Made by a program: the position numbers and the translations under genes. From positions 1 through 42,788 of the forward strand of contig AEZC01000213.1 of NCBI GenBank assembly GCA_000257205.1: a stretch of DNA of 42,788 nucleotides, read 5' to 3'. The notes beneath the pieces were generated by a model. It did no database searches and was not told the origin of the DNA. It worked only from the letters and a program-made list of their open reading frames with translations. Position 1 is the stretch's first letter. Each line of letters begins with the position of its first letter. This DNA is from Vibrio ordalii ATCC 33509 (GTDB taxonomy: Bacteria > Pseudomonadota > Gammaproteobacteria > Enterobacterales > Vibrionaceae). Below, in pieces: positions 30,738-39,820 of the stretch.

Positions 30738-31004
30738 TTAGTCTTCCTGCACGTTGTATTTCTTGTCGAGCGCATTCATGCGCACAACGTAAATAAAGAT
30801 CAAGGCGACAAAGGTATAGATGGACCCTTGTTGTGCAAACCAGAACCCTAGTTTGAAGCCGCCTAAATGAATCGTATTCAGTGCGTCGACGAAAAGAACG
30901 CCTGCACCATATGATACCAAGAACCACACTGCCAGCAGTGAGCCCATAATTGCCAAGTTTTCCTTCCAGTAGGCTTGAGCATGTTCGGTTGATTGGAACG
31001 CCAT
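30738..31004 (-). CDS. DUF4212 small subunit of sodium/solute symporter
   Basis: Small membrane protein of 88 residues with two predicted helices (LAIMGSLLAVWFLVSYGAGV and GSIYTFVALIFIYVVRM). The YWKENL motif near residue 13 is diagnostic of DUF4212, the accessory subunit of VC_2705-type symporters (analogous to YjcH beside ActP). It precedes the large subunit by 12 bp, so the two are co-transcribed from a promoter in the 387-bp region shared with divergent nhaP2. Exact role, assembly or regulation of the transporter, is not known to me. Confidence 0.88.
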   Translation of the reverse strand: MAFQSTEHAQAYWKENLAIMGSLLAVWFLVSYGAGVLFVDALNTIHLGGFKLGFWFAQQGSIYTFVALIFIYVVRMNALDKKYNVQED

Positions 31005-31391
31005 GACCTTCTCCTTCGGTTTGCATATCGTAGTGTTAATTTAATGTTACGAAGTCAAGATAGAAGTGAAAGGGTGGTGGGTCTGTGCAACTTTAGTCGG
31101 GAGGTTGTTTTTTCCAATTCATTGTAACTAAATGAAATGCCTCAATTTAGAAGGTCTTTATTATGTTGAATAAATGTTAAATTAGCCAAAAGTATAAGAT
31201 CATAAGCTCTTGATTGGAAAATCGCTCATGGCGAGTTAAGGATTTTTTATGTAGTTGGTTATTCTCGCCACGATAAAAACGATCAATGTTTACATAAAGT
31301 TGTCTTAAAAACGGATTAAACTAAGGCACAATGGAACGCGAGTTTATATTGGTTGTTCAATCAATAATAATTAAATCAATAAGGAAGGAAT
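31005..31391. promoter_or_regulatory. Divergent promoter region, symporter operon and nhaP2
   Basis: A 387-bp AT-rich region without a gene. It contains CTAAAGT at 31090-31096 (minus strand, shared with the acs upstream region) and, before nhaP2, an AAGGAAGGA ribosome site. I could not fix exact promoters. Confidence 0.5.
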
Positions 31392-33137
31392 ATGGATGCA
31401 ATCGCTATCAATGGTTTTTTTCTCGTAGGTGCTTTGCTGATTGCATTAAGTGTGTTGTTAAGTCCGGTCTCTTCTAAGTTAGGGATCCCTATTCTGCTCA
31501 TTTTTTTAGTGGTGGGTATGTTGGCTGGCGAGGATGGACCTGGGGGGATTTTATTTGATAACTATCCTCTTGCTTATTTAGTCAGTAACTTAGCGCTCGC
31601 CATCATCTTATTGGATGGTGGTATGCGTACCCGTGTTGCCAGCTTTCGGATTGCCTTTTGGCCGTCAGTCTCATTAGCGACGATTGGGGTAGCAATTACT
31701 ACTACGCTGACGGGGTTAATGGCTGCATGGCTGTTTAATTTGGAGTTGCTACAAGGCTTATTGGTCGGTGCGATTGTCGGCTCAACCGATGCGGCGGCGG
31801 TTTTTTCTCTGCTTAAAGGGAGAAGCTTGAATGAGCGCGTCGGTTCAACGTTGGAGATTGAATCGGGCACTAACGATCCGATGGCGGTGTTTTTAACCGT
31901 GACATTAATTGCGGTGCTGGGTAGCCAAGGCGATGATCTCAGTGCTGGGTTTTTGTTACTGAGTTTTATCCAGCAATTTGGTCTCGGCGCTTTATTTGGA
32001 TTAGCCGGAGGTTGGCTACTCTGGAAGCTGATTAATCGTAATCAGTTGCCTGAAGGGCTCTATTCTATTTTGGCCATTAGTGGTGGTTTGATTATTTTTG
32101 CGCTGTCCAATTCACTCGGCGGCAGTGGTATTTTATCTATCTATTTGACGGGGTTACTGCTGGGCAATAAACCGACCCGTTGCCGTTACTCGATCTTGAA
32201 CGTACTGGATGGGATGACGTGGCTTAGTCAAATCGGTATGTTCCTTGTGCTTGGGTTATTGGTCACACCTTCTGAATTGCTGACCATTGCGGTGCCGGGC
32301 CTTGCGCTCGCCTTTGGTATGATTTTGTTTGCGCGCCCCATTTCGGTATGGATCGGTTTATTACCATTCAAAGCATTTACCGCGCGTGAAAAGTGGTTTA
32401 TCTCTTGGGTTGGACTACGCGGCGCTGTACCCATTATTTTAGCGGTTTTCCCAATGATGGCCGGTTTACCGAATGCGCAGCTCTATTTTAACTTAGCCTT
32501 CTTCGTTGTGATGGTATCGTTAGTGGTGCAAGGTGGGACCTTGATGAAAGCCGCTGCTTTGGCTCGCGTTGAACTGCCGCCCAAACCTGAGCCAGTTTCA
32601 CGTACCGGTGTTGAGATATACCCATGCAGCGAATGGGAAACGTTGGTCTATAAACTTAAACAAGATAAATGGTGTATTGGTGAGCCATTACGCAACCTCT
32701 CTATGCCTGAAGGAACACGTATTACCGCCGTGTTTCGTGACGAGCAACTGCTTCACCCATCGGGCAGTACTAAGTTGCAAGAGGGCGATGTATTGTGCGT
32801 GTTAGCACAGGAGAAAGATCTCGAATCACTGAGCAACCTATTTAGTGAAGCGCCAGAAAAAGCCTCGTTAGAGCGCTTCTTTGGTGACTTCTTTTTGGAT
32901 GTGGATGCAAAACTCGTTGATGTCGCAGCCTATTATGGTTTGACGATTGAGCACCTCAATCAAGAGATGACGCTCAACGATTTGCTGATCCAAGAGCTCG
33001 GAGCCACACAAGTACTGGGTGACCATTTTGAATGGCAAGGTCTGTATCTGGTCGTAGCGGACGTGGCCGATTGGCAAGCAACCAAAGTCGGTTTGCGATT
33101 ACCTTTAGAAGAGGCGTTAGATGAAGCGAGCGAGTAG
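31392..33137 (+). CDS. nhaP2: Potassium/proton antiporter NhaP2
   Basis: CPA1-family cation/proton antiporter (NhaP2/CvrA). In V. cholerae it exchanges K+ (or Na+) for H+ and supports growth in acid at high potassium. 581 residues: about 13 membrane helices, with Thr132-Asp133 (GSTDAAAV) and Glu157/Asp162 (ESGTNDP) at the numbers reported for V. cholerae NhaP2, then a cytoplasmic TrkA-C-like domain (about 400-480) and a C-terminal extension. Divergent from the symporter operon. Its stop codon lies four bases from the convergent crbR stop, inside one hairpin. Intact. Confidence 0.95.
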   Translation: MDAIAINGFFLVGALLIALSVLLSPVSSKLGIPILLIFLVVGMLAGEDGPGGILFDNYPLAYLVSNLALAIILLDGGMRTRVASFRIAFWPSVSLATIGVAITTTLTGLMAAWLFNLELLQGLLVGAIVGSTDAAAVFSLLKGRSLNERVGSTLEIESGTNDPMAVFLTVTLIAVLGSQGDDLSAGFLLLSFIQQFGLGALFGLAGGWLLWKLINRNQLPEGLYSILAISGGLIIFALSNSLGGSGILSIYLTGLLLGNKPTRCRYSILNVLDGMTWLSQIGMFLVLGLLVTPSELLTIAVPGLALAFGMILFARPISVWIGLLPFKAFTAREKWFISWVGLRGAVPIILAVFPMMAGLPNAQLYFNLAFFVVMVSLVVQGGTLMKAAALARVELPPKPEPVSRTGVEIYPCSEWETLVYKLKQDKWCIGEPLRNLSMPEGTRITAVFRDEQLLHPSGSTKLQEGDVLCVLAQEKDLESLSNLFSEAPEKASLERFFGDFFLDVDAKLVDVAAYYGLTIEHLNQEMTLNDLLIQELGATQVLGDHFEWQGLYLVVADVADWQATKVGLRLPLEEALDEASE

Positions 33138-33149
33138 CTGACTACTCGC
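33130..33149. terminator. Hairpin spanning both stop codons of nhaP2 and crbR
   Basis: GCGAGTAG-CTGA-CTACTCGC, a perfect 8-bp stem containing the stop codons of both convergent genes. No T-run follows on either strand, so terminator function is uncertain. Confidence 0.4.
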
Positions 33150-33771
33150 CCAACTCATTGAGTAAAATTACTGCTTGAGTGCGGTTTTTAACCCCAAGTT
33201 TACGGAAAATAGCCGTCATGTGCGCTTTGATGGTCGCCTCAGAAACATTAAGCTCATAGGCGATTTGTTTGTTGAGTAGCCCATCAGAGAGCATGCCTAA
33301 TACCTTGTATTGTTGCGGGGTTAAGGCGGCAATTTTCTTGGTTAAATCATTGCACGCGGCGTGATTGGCAATTAGCCCTTCAGGGAAAAATGGGTCACCG
33401 GCTAGGACTTGATTGAGTGCTGCGATCAGCGCGCGCATGTCACTCGATTTAGGAATAAAGCCAAACGCGCCATGGCTTTTTACTTGCGCTACTACCGAAG
33501 GCTCTTCACTGGCTGAAATCACCACAATCGGTAAATCAGGGTATTCGGCTCGCAAGTGAATGAGCCCTGACATCCCATTTGCGCCTGGCATTTTGAGATC
33601 CAACAGCAGCAAATCCGCATCGCTCTGTTTGGTTAATAAGGCTAACAGGGCATCTAGCGAATCCGCTTCCAATAAATTGGCACCGCTTATCGCCATATGC
33701 ACTGATTGAAATAGCGCATTGCGAAACAGAGGGTGGTCGTCAGCAATGATGATGGTGTAGGTCGAATCCAT
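33142..33771 (-). CDS. crbR: LuxR-type response regulator CrbR
   Basis: NarL/FixJ-family response regulator, 209 residues. The receiver domain has the acidic pair (ADDHP, residues 10-14), phospho-acceptor Asp58 (LLLLDLKMPG) and Lys near 108 (IPKSSD); the C-terminal LuxR HTH reads NKQIAYELNVSEATIKAHMTAIFRKLGVKNR. By order (symporter pair, nhaP2, this gene, dsbD) and sequence type it matches the V. cholerae regulator that pairs with CrbS to activate acs. It is intact, whereas crbS is frameshifted. Convergent with nhaP2; the region to dsbD (242 bp) carries its promoter. Confidence 0.83.
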   Translation of the reverse strand: MDSTYTIIIADDHPLFRNALFQSVHMAISGANLLEADSLDALLALLTKQSDADLLLLDLKMPGANGMSGLIHLRAEYPDLPIVVISASEEPSVVAQVKSHGAFGFIPKSSDMRALIAALNQVLAGDPFFPEGLIANHAACNDLTKKIAALTPQQYKVLGMLSDGLLNKQIAYELNVSEATIKAHMTAIFRKLGVKNRTQAVILLNELGE

Positions 33772-34012
33772 GACGTTTTACACTTTTAGCAATGTCATTA
33801 AATCGATTATTGACCGCGATCTCTCGCTGAACAATCTTTATACGCTAAAAGTCTGAACTGTATCCACTTTTTGTCTGAGACTTAGTAGTGACTGAGCCTG
33901 ATCTGAGAGTGGTGCATGCCAAGCGGTTCGAGAAGAAGTGATGGCGTTCACGCGCCATTATTGCCGACGGTTGCAATGGCTTGCTCAAACAGGCGGCAAT
34001 AACGGGTAAACC

Positions 34013-35815
34013 TTAAAGCTGGTGGGCGATGAGGTGCGCTAAAAAGCGATCGGCTGGCATAAAACCGCTGATACGCGCGTTTGAAACGCGTTCACCTTGC
34101 GCATTCCAAAAATCAATCGTCGGTAACCCTAGCACGTTCATCGCCTTGAGCAGCTCAATATCTTGTGGCTGATTTTTGGTGACGTCCGCTTGCAATAGCA
34201 CAAAGTTTTGCAGTTTCTGCGCGACCTCTTGCTGATGGAAAGTGTATTTTTCAAACTCTTTACATGCCACGCACCAGTCGGCGTAGAAATCGAGCATGAC
34301 GGGTTTGCCTGCTAATTTGGCTTGGCTCAACTGCAAGTTGAGCTCGGCAATATTATTCACCCGAATAAACTCGACATGGCTACGGCTTGCTAGGTTGGCT
34401 TGTTCTGGCTTAAACCATGCATCCAGTGCAGGTTGCGCTGAAGCAAACAGACCCAATAGCGCAATAATGCCAACCATGCTCTGTTTCCAGCCACCAAACG
34501 GCAAGCTGTTTTTACAATGATAGAGCCAACCAAACGCGGCGATCCCAAGCGCGGACCAGAGCGCCGTTGACCACACTGGTGGCAATAAGCGTTCAAGTAA
34601 GAAGATCGGCGCAGCCAGTAAAATAAAGCCAAACAGTGTTTTGACTCTCTCCATCCAGCCACCCGCTTTAGGTAGCAGTTTATTACCAAATACGGCGACC
34701 AAGATCAGTGGAATCCCCATGCCCATTGCTAAGGCATACAGTGCAATCGCACCAGTGAACAGATCGCCACTTTGCGCGACATACAGCAGCGCGCCAGAAA
34801 GAGGCGCGGTGGTGCACGGTGAGCAAACCAAACCGGAAATCGCGCCCATGGCAAACACGCCAACACTGCTCCCGCCTTGCTGCTTATTACTCAGGCTGCT
34901 TAGCCACGTCTGTACTTTGCTTGGCAGTTGTAAGGTATAAACGCCAAACATCGACAGGGCGAGTAGCACAAATAGGGTACTGAGGCCAATCAGTACATAA
35001 GGGTGCTGCATCGCGGCTTGAAATTGTAACCCAGCCGAAGCGACGACTAGGCCAAGCACGGTATAAGTGAGCGCCATACCTTGCACGTAAATAAACGATA
35101 AAATCAACGCGCGCTGTTGTGAAAGTTGGCCACGGCCAAGCACGATACTGGTGAGGATCGGGTACATCGGGAGTACGCAAGGGGTAAAGGCGAGGCCAAC
35201 GCCAAGTGCTAAAAAGAGAAGCGGTGTCCACCAAGAATCGGCGAGGCGGCTTGCTAGCCCGTCTTGTTCAGCCACGGGCGCTTTTGGTGACGCTGTTTCG
35301 CTTTTCGCTACATTGGCCGCCGTGTTGCTGTCAGAGCGAGTATCGCTTGCCACAGCTTGAAGGTCGATAATTCGCGTTTCTGGTGGATAGCAAAAGCCCG
35401 CTTTTGCACACCCTTGGTACTGGATAATTAATTTGGCGTTTGCTGCTGCACTGAGGAGCGGTACGTCGACAAACAGTGGCTCAGTATAAATCTTCACATC
35501 ACCAAAAAATTCATCGTGATATGGCTGACCATCGAGCATCTCGATTTCACCAAGCTGCGCATTTTCGGCGCTGATACTGATCCGATCTTGGTAGAGGTAA
35601 TAGCCCTGCTTGACCTGCCAATCTAAGAAGACCTGCTTACCTTGCTGCTCGGCATGAAAAGGAAACGCTTGGTCAACAGGGACAAATTGATTGTCGGCTG
35701 AGGCCAAACCGAGGTTGTTACCACTATTGAATGGATTGTCATTGCCGAAGACCGCCAACGCAGGTTGGGAAAGTGTCAGCAGAGCTAGCAGTACAAAGGA
35801 AAAGAGTAGGCGCAT
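34013..35815 (-). CDS. dsbD: Thiol:disulfide interchange protein DsbD
   Basis: Inner-membrane reductant conduit passing electrons from cytoplasmic thioredoxin to periplasmic DsbC, DsbG and CcmG. 600 residues: signal peptide ending QPALA (about residue 21); alpha domain with the [10 protein letters not shown] redox pair; eight-helix beta domain with the Cys in [12 protein letters not shown] and in [12 protein letters not shown]-terminal thioredoxin-like gamma domain with [11 protein letters not shown] (CxxC). E. coli DsbD is 565, and a Ser/Thr/Ala-rich linker after the alpha domain accounts for part of the extra length. Isolated on the minus strand between crbR and the argR-like gene. Intact. 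Confidence 0.97.
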   Translation of the reverse strand: MRLLFSFVLLALLTLSQPALAVFGNDNPFNSGNNLGLASADNQFVPVDQAFPFHAEQQGKQVFLDWQVKQGYYLYQDRISISAENAQLGEIEMLDGQPYHDEFFGDVKIYTEPLFVDVPLLSAAANAKLIIQYQGCAKAGFCYPPETRIIDLQAVASDTRSDSNTAANVAKSETASPKAPVAEQDGLASRLADSWWTPLLFLALGVGLAFTPCVLPMYPILTSIVLGRGQLSQQRALILSFIYVQGMALTYTVLGLVVASAGLQFQAAMQHPYVLIGLSTLFVLLALSMFGVYTLQLPSKVQTWLSSLSNKQQGGSSVGVFAMGAISGLVCSPCTTAPLSGALLYVAQSGDLFTGAIALYALAMGMGIPLILVAVFGNKLLPKAGGWMERVKTLFGFILLAAPIFLLERLLPPVWSTALWSALGIAAFGWLYHCKNSLPFGGWKQSMVGIIALLGLFASAQPALDAWFKPEQANLASRSHVEFIRVNNIAELNLQLSQAKLAGKPVMLDFYADWCVACKEFEKYTFHQQEVAQKLQNFVLLQADVTKNQPQDIELLKAMNVLGLPTIDFWNAQGERVSNARISGFMPADRFLAHLIAHQL

Positions 35816-35925
35816 ACAAAAATCGAGTCTTCATTAGGTGAGTGTCATCTTAACCCAATCAGACCGCTTTTCGGCGCAATAAGTTTCACAGTGATGGAAA
35901 AATCGTCGCTGATGAGGCAGTGAAG

Positions 35926-35963
35926 CGAGAAAAGCCAAGTGAGGTTGTCGCCCTCACTTGGCT
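35926..35963 (-). terminator. Rho-independent terminator of the argR-family gene
   Basis: Minus strand: AGCCAAGTGAGG with its perfect 12-base complement around a 7-base loop (35933-35963), followed by TTTCTCGC. Confidence 0.88.
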
Positions 35964-35975
35964 GGGCGATAGGGC

Positions 35976-36461
35976 TTAAGCGACACCTAGGCGAGTTTTC
36001 ACCACCGCTTCACACGCTTCAATATTATTGATGTCTTTGGGAATAATAAGCACAGTGTCATTACCACCGACCGTTCCTAAAATCTCAGTGTGGGGATCAA
36101 TATCAACCAATCGTGCGACCAATTGAGCACTTCCAGGATGAGTTTTTACCACCACAGTGGCTTGATTGTGAGTGATAAACTCAATTTGTGAAGCGATAGA
36201 TGACTCAACACGCACTGGCGCGGTTTCGACCGTAATGCAGTACACTTTTTTGCCGCACGCATTTTGCACTTTCACCACACCAAGTTGGGAAAGCAAGCGT
36301 GATACAGTGGATTGGCTAATGCCTTCATAGCCGAGCTCTATTAGCCTGAGTCGTAGCTCATTTTGGTTAGCAAAACTTTGTTGTTGTAGGATTTTCTTAC
36401 AAGCGGAAGCTAACGTTTTGTCATCGGCTTGCATTGCGCCGTGGGGGATTTTTCTGTTCAC
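35976..36461 (-). CDS. ArgR-family arginine-responsive regulator (divergent paralogue type)
   Basis: Arginine repressor family: N-terminal winged HTH (GYEGISQSTVSRLLSQLG) and C-terminal arginine-binding/hexamerisation domain (VVVKTHPGSAQLVARLVD; EILGTVGGNDTVLII with the conserved Gly-x-Asp). 161 residues from GTG 36461, chosen because AAGGAA lies upstream; ATG 36434 gives 152. The sequence is clearly diverged from the biosynthetic ArgR of E. coli and Vibrio (no MVYCLPAELG segment; here KVYCITVET), so I read it as a second ArgR-type regulator, plausibly controlling the arginine deiminase genes nearby. That assignment rests on proximity. Confidence 0.75.
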   Translation of the reverse strand: MNRKIPHGAMQADDKTLASACKKILQQQSFANQNELRLRLIELGYEGISQSTVSRLLSQLGVVKVQNACGKKVYCITVETAPVRVESSIASQIEFITHNQATVVVKTHPGSAQLVARLVDIDPHTEILGTVGGNDTVLIIPKDINNIEACEAVVKTRLGVA

Positions 36462-36841
36462 GGGCGGTTCCTTTTATACACGCTACTGCGTCTGGGGTAT
36501 CGGTGATCCTTACCATGCCAGCACACTCCCAAAGCCCTAGAGTGTGAGTTGACGTTATGTGTGACGCCAATGGCGCAACGGTTGAGCATTGCTCTTTTCC
36601 CCTCTATAGGTGGTGGGGGATTATGATTGATGCCTGTAGCTTAGCATTAATCAATGTGTCGCTTTTTGCGGGGGATCACCAAATAATAAACTAGATTGCC
36701 GATTGATTTTTGGCGTTTTATGCTGATTTGATGGAATAATATGCACGGAAATATGCAAGATTCGGAAGTTGTCCAGCGCCGAGTTAGGACGCTGGAGGCT
36801 GGCAGGGCTGTAAACGCGATGGAGACGCGCTTAGTGCTGTT
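36462..36841. other. Gap between pyrI and argR-family gene, no gene seen
   Basis: A 380-bp AT-rich region. It contains a perfect 7-bp hairpin TCCAGCG-11-CGCTGGA (36772-36796) downstream of pyrI without a T-run, and two close copies of ATATGCA (near 36739-36756). It must hold the argR-family promoter. I found no clear ARG box. Confidence 0.4.
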
Positions 36842-37306
36842 TTAGCAACGTTCAGTCATGATTTCGCGCGAGAATACTTTCTCACAATAGTGGCATTTGA
36901 GATGCACATTCTCTTGTTTGAGCTGCACTTTAAAGCGGCTCTCGACAGGCTCGCCATGAGAGATGCAGTTGCTGTTTGGGCAACGAAATACGCTGTCAAT
37001 TCGCTCTGGCAAAGTGAGGGTCAGTTTGTTGACCACTTTATACTCTTCAATTTGATTGACGGTGGCTTTCGGGGCATACAGTGCTAATTGGTTCGCTTGC
37101 TCTTTGGTGAGATAAAGGTTTTCTATTTTAATCAGATCTTTATTACCTAACGCAGAAGAGGGCAGATTTAGGCCAATCGTCACACGTCGATTGGTTTCAT
37201 TTAACTTAAATAAAGAGAGAATTTTGATCCCAAGGTTGGCAGGGATATGGTCAATCACGCTACCGTTACGAATCGCTTCAACTTGCAATTGGGTCTCTTT
37301 TACCAT
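36842..37306 (-). CDS. pyrI: Aspartate carbamoyltransferase regulatory chain
   Basis: Regulatory subunit of aspartate transcarbamoylase, binding CTP/ATP and holding catalytic trimers together through zinc. 154 residues (E. coli 153). The N-terminal allosteric domain binds nucleotides ([22 protein letters not shown]); the C-terminal zinc domain has Cys109, Cys114, Cys138 and Cys141, identical numbering to E. coli. It follows pyrB by 15 bp on the minus strand, giving the usual pyrLBI operon, regulated by the attenuator ahead of pyrB. Intact. Confidence 0.97.
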   Translation of the reverse strand: MVKETQLQVEAIRNGSVIDHIPANLGIKILSLFKLNETNRRVTIGLNLPSSALGNKDLIKIENLYLTKEQANQLALYAPKATVNQIEEYKVVNKLTLTLPERIDSVFRCPNSNCISHGEPVESRFKVQLKQENVHLKCHYCEKVFSREIMTERC

Positions 37307-37321
37307 GAGGTTATCTCCTGC

Positions 37322-38251
37322 TTATAAGGTTGGGTTAAGAACAATGGCTAATAAAGCTTCACGCGCATAAACGCCGTTTTCGGCTTGTTGGAAATAGTAG
37401 GCGTAAGGTGTTTTATCGACATCGGTGGTGATTTCATCGACCCGAGGCAGTGGGTGCAGCACTTTTAAATTGTGGCGAGCTTCTTTTAATGTTTCTGCGG
37501 TTAAGATGTAAGCCGATTTCATGTGCGCGTATTCGGATGCATCAAAGCGCTCTTTTTGTACGCGCGTCATGTACAGCACATCCAGTTCAGGCACGACCTC
37601 TTCAATGCTGGCGTGCAAACTAAACGCAATGCCAGCCTCTGAGAGTTCTTCGCAAATGTAATCTGGCATCGCCAGCACTTCTGGGGCGATAAAAAAGAAA
37701 CGTACATTGTTGAATTTCGATAAGGCTTGGGTGAGCGAATGGACGGTGCGGCCATATTTTAAGTCGCCGACGAACGCGACGTTAAGGTTATCGAGCCTGC
37801 CTTGCGTTTCATAAATGGAAAACAGATCGAGCAAGGTTTGGGTTGGATGCTGGTTAGCTCCATCACCACCGTTGACTACGGGAACGCCGTTGGAAAACTC
37901 AGAGGCTAAACGTGCAGCGCCTTCTTGTGGGTGGCGCATGACAAATGCATCGACATAAGAGGAAATCACTTGCACCGAGTCAGCTAAGGTTTCCCCTTTT
38001 TTGGCTAGTGACGTATTGCCGCCATTATCAAAACCAATCACTGTGCCGCCTAGGCGCTGCACTGCCGTTTCAAACGACAAACGGGTACGTGTAGAGGGCT
38101 CAAAGAAGCAGCTTGCTACTACTTTATTTTTGAGAAGTTGAGGGTTTGGTTCCGCTTTAAGCCTTGTTGCAGTTTCAACAATCAGCTCCAGTTCCGCGCG
38201 GCTCAGTTCTGGAATGGAAATGATGTGCTTGTTAAATAACGAATGCGCCAT
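37322..38251 (-). CDS. pyrB: Aspartate carbamoyltransferase catalytic chain
   Basis: Catalyses carbamoyl phosphate + aspartate to carbamoyl aspartate, the first committed pyrimidine step. The start is ATG 38251 ([18 protein letters not shown]), giving 309 residues like E. coli (311). A longer frame to 38341 starts at a TTG inside the attenuator hairpin and is rejected. Motifs: carbamoyl-phosphate loop [33 protein letters not shown] and HPLPRVDEI. The pyrBI order and an upstream leader peptide and attenuator match the enteric pattern. Confidence 0.97.
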   Translation of the reverse strand: MAHSLFNKHIISIPELSRAELELIVETATRLKAEPNPQLLKNKVVASCFFEPSTRTRLSFETAVQRLGGTVIGFDNGGNTSLAKKGETLADSVQVISSYVDAFVMRHPQEGAARLASEFSNGVPVVNGGDGANQHPTQTLLDLFSIYETQGRLDNLNVAFVGDLKYGRTVHSLTQALSKFNNVRFFFIAPEVLAMPDYICEELSEAGIAFSLHASIEEVVPELDVLYMTRVQKERFDASEYAHMKSAYILTAETLKEARHNLKVLHPLPRVDEITTDVDKTPYAYYFQQAENGVYAREALLAIVLNPTL

Positions 38252-38309
38252 AACGTGTCTTCCCTCTGTATGGTTCGCTTTTGCTACTAGCCTTTGCGAA
38301 ATTTTGCTT

Positions 38310-38338
38310 AAAAAAAAGCCCCCTAAAATAGGAGGCTT
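38310..38338 (-). terminator. pyrBI attenuator (intrinsic terminator)
   Basis: Minus strand: AAGCCTCC (5' arm, complement of 38331-38338) pairs with GGGGGCTT (complement of 38316-38323), loop of 7, then eight T residues. The pyrL stop codon overlaps its 5' base, so a ribosome following RNA polymerase closely would block folding when UTP is low. Confidence 0.9.
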
Positions 38339-38427
38339 CAATAACGTTCAGAACAGAAAAACAAAACGACTAACTCGACCGGCGCCGGGTGTAATGGATG
38401 GCGTTGATGGGGAGTGCTGCGGTTCAT
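38338..38427 (-). CDS. pyrL: pyrBI leader peptide PyrL
   Basis: A 29-residue leader peptide from ATG 38427 ([14 protein letters not shown]...) to TGA 38338-38340. The gene enters the attenuator, and its second half is U-rich (ELVVLFFC encoded by GTTTTGTTTTTC), the type of run where RNA polymerase pauses when UTP is scarce. That matches the E. coli pyrL mechanism, though E. coli PyrL is longer (44). The ribosome site is weak (AGAG). Identified from position and structure, not by sequence similarity. Confidence 0.75.
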   Translation of the reverse strand: MNRSTPHQRHPLHPAPVELVVLFFCSERY

Positions 38428-38457
38428 TTTCTGCTCTGTTTAGACAAATTGTGAAGG

Positions 38458-38485
38458 ATTATACGGACAAAAAACACGCTGGCAA
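38458..38485 (-). promoter_or_regulatory. pyrLBI promoter
   Basis: Perfect -10 TATAAT (38458-38463, complement) and -35 TTGCCA (38480-38485, complement; 5 of 6) with a 16-bp spacer, ahead of pyrL. Confidence 0.85.
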
Positions 38486-38658
38486 TACTCTTTGGAAAAT
38501 ATCCAGAAAATGGATTTTTATGCGAAATTAGCTTGATTTCGATGTTATTTACTACGCGTTTGCAGCTAAAGCATAAGCGCGATTTGTGAGTGTTATTGAA
38601 TGAAAAAAAATGCGAGCTTTATTATCTACTATTCGTTAACTAAGTTAACTACCCTAAT

Positions 38659-39685
38659 TTAGTTACCTAAGGTGGCCACCATCACGGCTTTGATGGTGTG
38701 CATGCGGTTTTCAGCTTCATCGAACACGATGGAATGCTCAGATTCAATCACTTCATCGGTCACTTCAACGCCTTTGGCAAGCACTGGGTAGTTTTTCGCA
38801 AGCTCTTTGCCAACGGTGGTATCTTCGCCGTGGAAAGCAGGAAAGCAGGAAAGCAGGCAAGCAGTGCATGAATTTCACATGTGGGTTACCAGTGGCTTTT
38901 AGCATTGCCATGTTCACTTGGTAAGGCAGCATCAATTCAATGCGCTCTGCCCATGCTTCTTTCGCTTCGCCCATCGATACCCAAACATCGGTGTAAAGGA
39001 AATCACAGCCTTGAACGCCTTATTGAACATCATCTGTAAGCGTAATTTTCGCGCCTGTTTGCTGCGCAATAGTGCGACATTCCGCGACTAATTCTTCGGT
39101 TGGACAGAACGCTTTTGGCGCAACAAGGCGAATGTCCATGCCCATTTTCGCAGCGCCCACCATCAAGGAGTTCCCCATGTTGTTGCGTGCATCACCGAGG
39201 TAGGCAAATTTCATTTCATGGAGGCGTTTGCCACGGCCATGTTCGATCATGGTAAGGAAATCAGCCAAAATTTGTGTTGGGTGGAATTCGTCAGTTAAGC
39301 CGTTCCATACTGGTACGCCAGCGTAGGCACCAAGCTCTTCAACGATCTCTTGACCAAAGCCGCGATATTCGATGCCGTCATACATGCGGCCTAAGACGCG
39401 CGCGGTATCTTTCATCGACTCTTTGTGGCCAATTTGTGAACCTGATGGGCCTAAGTAGGAGACTTGAGCACCTTGGTCAAACGCTGCTACTTCGAATGCA
39501 CAGCGAGTGCGCGTTGAGGTTTTTTCAAAGATAAGTGCAATGTTTTTGCCTTTGAGACGAGGCTGTTCATAACCGTTGTATTTGGCTTTTTTCAGCTCAA
39601 GTGATAGATCCAATAGGTGTTGGATTTCGCGTGGAGTGAAATCAAGAAGTTTTAGAAAGTTACGATTGCGTAAGTTAAAAGCCAT
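38659..39685 (-). pseudogene. argF: Ornithine carbamoyltransferase (arcB/argF), nonsense mutation plus octamer expansion
   Basis: Converts citrulline and phosphate to ornithine and carbamoyl phosphate (or the reverse). From ATG 39685 the frame has the carbamoyl-phosphate site ([13 protein letters not shown]) and [13 protein letters not shown], but TAA at 39020-39022 stops it after LTDDVQ; the frame then resumes as [13 protein letters not shown], where a Lys codon (AAA) is expected. Further on, after MHCLPAF, three tandem copies of GAAAGCAG (plus strand, 38833-38856) plus a degenerate fourth add 16 bases to the expected HGED coding sequence and shift the frame to a stop at 38765. The original frame would end at 38659, about 336 residues. 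Last gene of arcA-arcC-arcB, so catabolic OTC is the likely role. Confidence 0.88.
38833..38864. repeat. Octanucleotide tandem repeat (GAAAGCAG) inside argF/arcB
   Basis: GAAAGCAG at 38833-38840, 38841-38848 and 38849-38856, then GCAAGCAG at 38857-38864. The reading frame for the conserved CLPAFHGED needs only two units, so two extra units (16 bp) are inserted. Confidence 0.9.
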
Positions 39686-39754
39686 GATCTTTTCCTCATT
39701 TGCAACGCTTGCTTCTGATGAAAGGGTGGAAGAAAGCGTTACTATTTTTTTAAA

Positions 39755-39815
39755 GTTAAAAACAGTTGTTTAAAGTTAAAAACAGATTCGGTTTATAAAA
39801 TAGATGTTAAAAACA
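39755..39815. repeat. Three GTTAAAAACA repeats between arcC and arcB
   Basis: Copies at 39755-39764, 39775-39784 and 39806-39815. The first two belong to a 17-base direct repeat with a 20-bp period (39749-39765 and 39769-39785). Spacings of 20 and 31 bp are near whole helical turns. All lie in the 135-bp arcC-arcB gap. Confidence 0.7.
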
Positions 39816-39820
39816 ATGTG

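Noticed and set aside
33941..34000. Hairpins downstream of dsbD as a terminator
   Set aside because: The ATGGCG/CGCCAT and ATTGCCG/CGGCAAT pairs have no T-run on the minus strand; they may only be chance structures.
37322..38341. Longer pyrB frame of 339 residues
   Set aside because: It begins at a TTG inside the attenuator hairpin; ATG 38251 matches the family start.
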